From Centropus unirufus (taxonomy: Eukaryota; Chordata; Aves; Cuculiformes; Centropidae): 64,000 nt of DNA. The position numbers and the translations under genes are program-made. This document shows, piece by piece, positions 62,786 to 64,000 of the stretch. A model generated the notes under the pieces. It was given only the letters and a program-made list of their open reading frames with translations. It ran no database searches and had not been told where the DNA came from. Each line of letters opens with the position of its first letter. The stretch's first letter is position 1. Location of the stretch: assembly GCA_013397695.1 (NCBI GenBank), contig VYZI01000121.1, positions 289,696-353,695 of the forward strand. The letters run 5' to 3'.

Positions 62786-63747
62786 CTGCAAGACAGTAAG
62801 AAATCTATTAGGACCCACACCCTCGCCCCATGTGAGAGCACGTGTGCTGCTCTGGCCCAGCTTTCTGAGGAGTGTGGAGATAAGAAAAAGTTAAAAATTT
62901 GATGTGACAATTTCTTTGGATTTCCCTGGCCTGTTAAGAAACCTGAAAATGTGGATTCATTGTTATCTGCATCTGGAGTGAGAACAGGAATGTGACTCTG
63001 GGTCCTCTTGTGGATGCTACCTCATTTTTATTTTGACCAGGAAAATGATGAAGATTTATATTTAATTTTAGAGTGAGTTGGACATAAGTTGTGGGATTTA
63101 TTGGTTTTAAGTCAGTCTTACTTCAAGGGATGGTGTTTTGATATCACTAAGAGCATTTAGGAAGTCAGTTACTCACCATGACTCCCAGCCAATACTGCAC
63201 TTTACAGTTATTAGTTTATATTAGAAAGGTAAATACTATTTAGGTCTTTTCTTATTTCCTAGACCATTTATTAATTGCAGAAAGAAGCTCATGTTTAGCC
63301 AAAGCATCTATGCATAGGCCTAGTAGAATGGGGCAGGGAGGAGAAACGAAAGCCAAAATATCTCCTTATTAAGAGATGAGAAACATAATTCCAGGCTTTT
63401 CAGTCATTATTTTATCAGCCATTTACTCACTTTTTAGAAACCACTGTAATGCCATCACTTCAAAATCAAGTAATAATAAGGAACAGTGTATTTGGAATGC
63501 AGAGAAAAATTTACCTCAAGTTATATTTATAGAGTGCTGTTTTAAAACTACGGCATCATCAGAAAACGGATCAAGTAGTTAGCAGAAAAAAGAGCAGAAA
63601 ACTGCATCGAAAAGATGAACTCACGTTCAGACCTGTTGATTAATTTCTTTTGAAATCTATGTCATGCAGATTAACTGTTATTGCCAGAAAGGGGCCGATA
63701 CAATATAAACTCATAATATAATTAAATAGCAATTGCAGTGCCCTGTT
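62786..63747. other. Possible intron or promoter flank
   Basis: No gene is seen. If the minus-strand gene is real, this would be its first intron and possibly its promoter. There is no CpG island and no convincing TATA-initiator arrangement. Confidence 0.4.
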
Positions 63748-63800
63748 TCATAGAATCATAGAATCACCAGGTTGGAAAAGAGCTCTGAGATCACCGAGTT
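63748..63800 (-). mobile_element. CR1 LINE terminal fragment (reverse)
   Basis: TCATAGAATCATAGAATCAC, CAGGTTGGAAAAGAGCTCTG and AGATCACCGAG form the reverse complement of a CR1 3' terminus, including two tail repeats. Only about 50 bp is recognisable before unique sequence resumes (63,801-64,000, nothing else seen). Confidence 0.9.
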
Positions 63801-64000
63801 TCTGGCAGAGAAGCTACAAAAAAAAACCTTACTTAAACCATTTCCAGCATCACAACTTCCCAGCCTTCATTTCTTATTCAGGGTGATAAGGTGCTGCTCT
63901 TAAGAAGTGTAACTGGTGACACCAAACCATTTCCCCACAAGTCCCAGATCGTTACTTTCCTTAAAGTGCTGTTCCACTGCAACTCCTGTGCCACTTTTTA

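Overview
This looks like bird nuclear DNA. The strongest evidence is eight copies of the 3' end of the CR1 LINE, several ending in the avian ATTCTATG-type 8-bp tail. There are also decayed MIR/L3-type repeats of amniote age and no mammalian L1 or Alu. Base composition is AT-rich and CpG-poor with no CpG island. The window is eukaryotic and almost entirely non-coding. Most open frames are short, many begin at TTG or GTG, and they behave like chance ORFs. A run of five Ns at 23,034 marks an assembly join.

Layout. From 1 to about 24.2 kb there is unique, gene-free sequence with two microsatellites, old repeat relics, two or three homeodomain-rich stretches that could be regulatory, and two small exon-like segments near 19.5 and 20.3 kb. 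From 24.2 to 25.45 kb lies an 82-bp-period minisatellite whose copies largely alternate between two subtypes, with a CR1 fragment just beyond it. From 26 to 59.4 kb the sequence is again gene-poor. It carries six CR1 fragments, one recognisable MIR, two sharp small hairpins, an exon-like 289-bp segment at 38.7 kb and a possible decayed pseudogene at 45.3-46.0 kb. A second, strongly decayed tandem array occupies 59.45-59.83 kb.

The best protein-coding candidate is on the minus strand at 61,979-62,614. It encodes a 211-residue protein starting MGNEVS, with a myristoylation-type N-terminus, a Cys-Cys pair at residues 11-12 for possible palmitoylation, an acidic low-complexity middle and a basic C-terminal segment. 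The ATG has a strong Kozak context. It is the first ATG after a good splice acceptor at 62,786, and an in-frame stop lies upstream. I do not recognise the family.

No coordinated gene system, CRISPR array, rRNA or tRNA gene, or intact transposon was found. Regulatory-element, exon and pseudogene calls made by eye are low confidence and marked as such.
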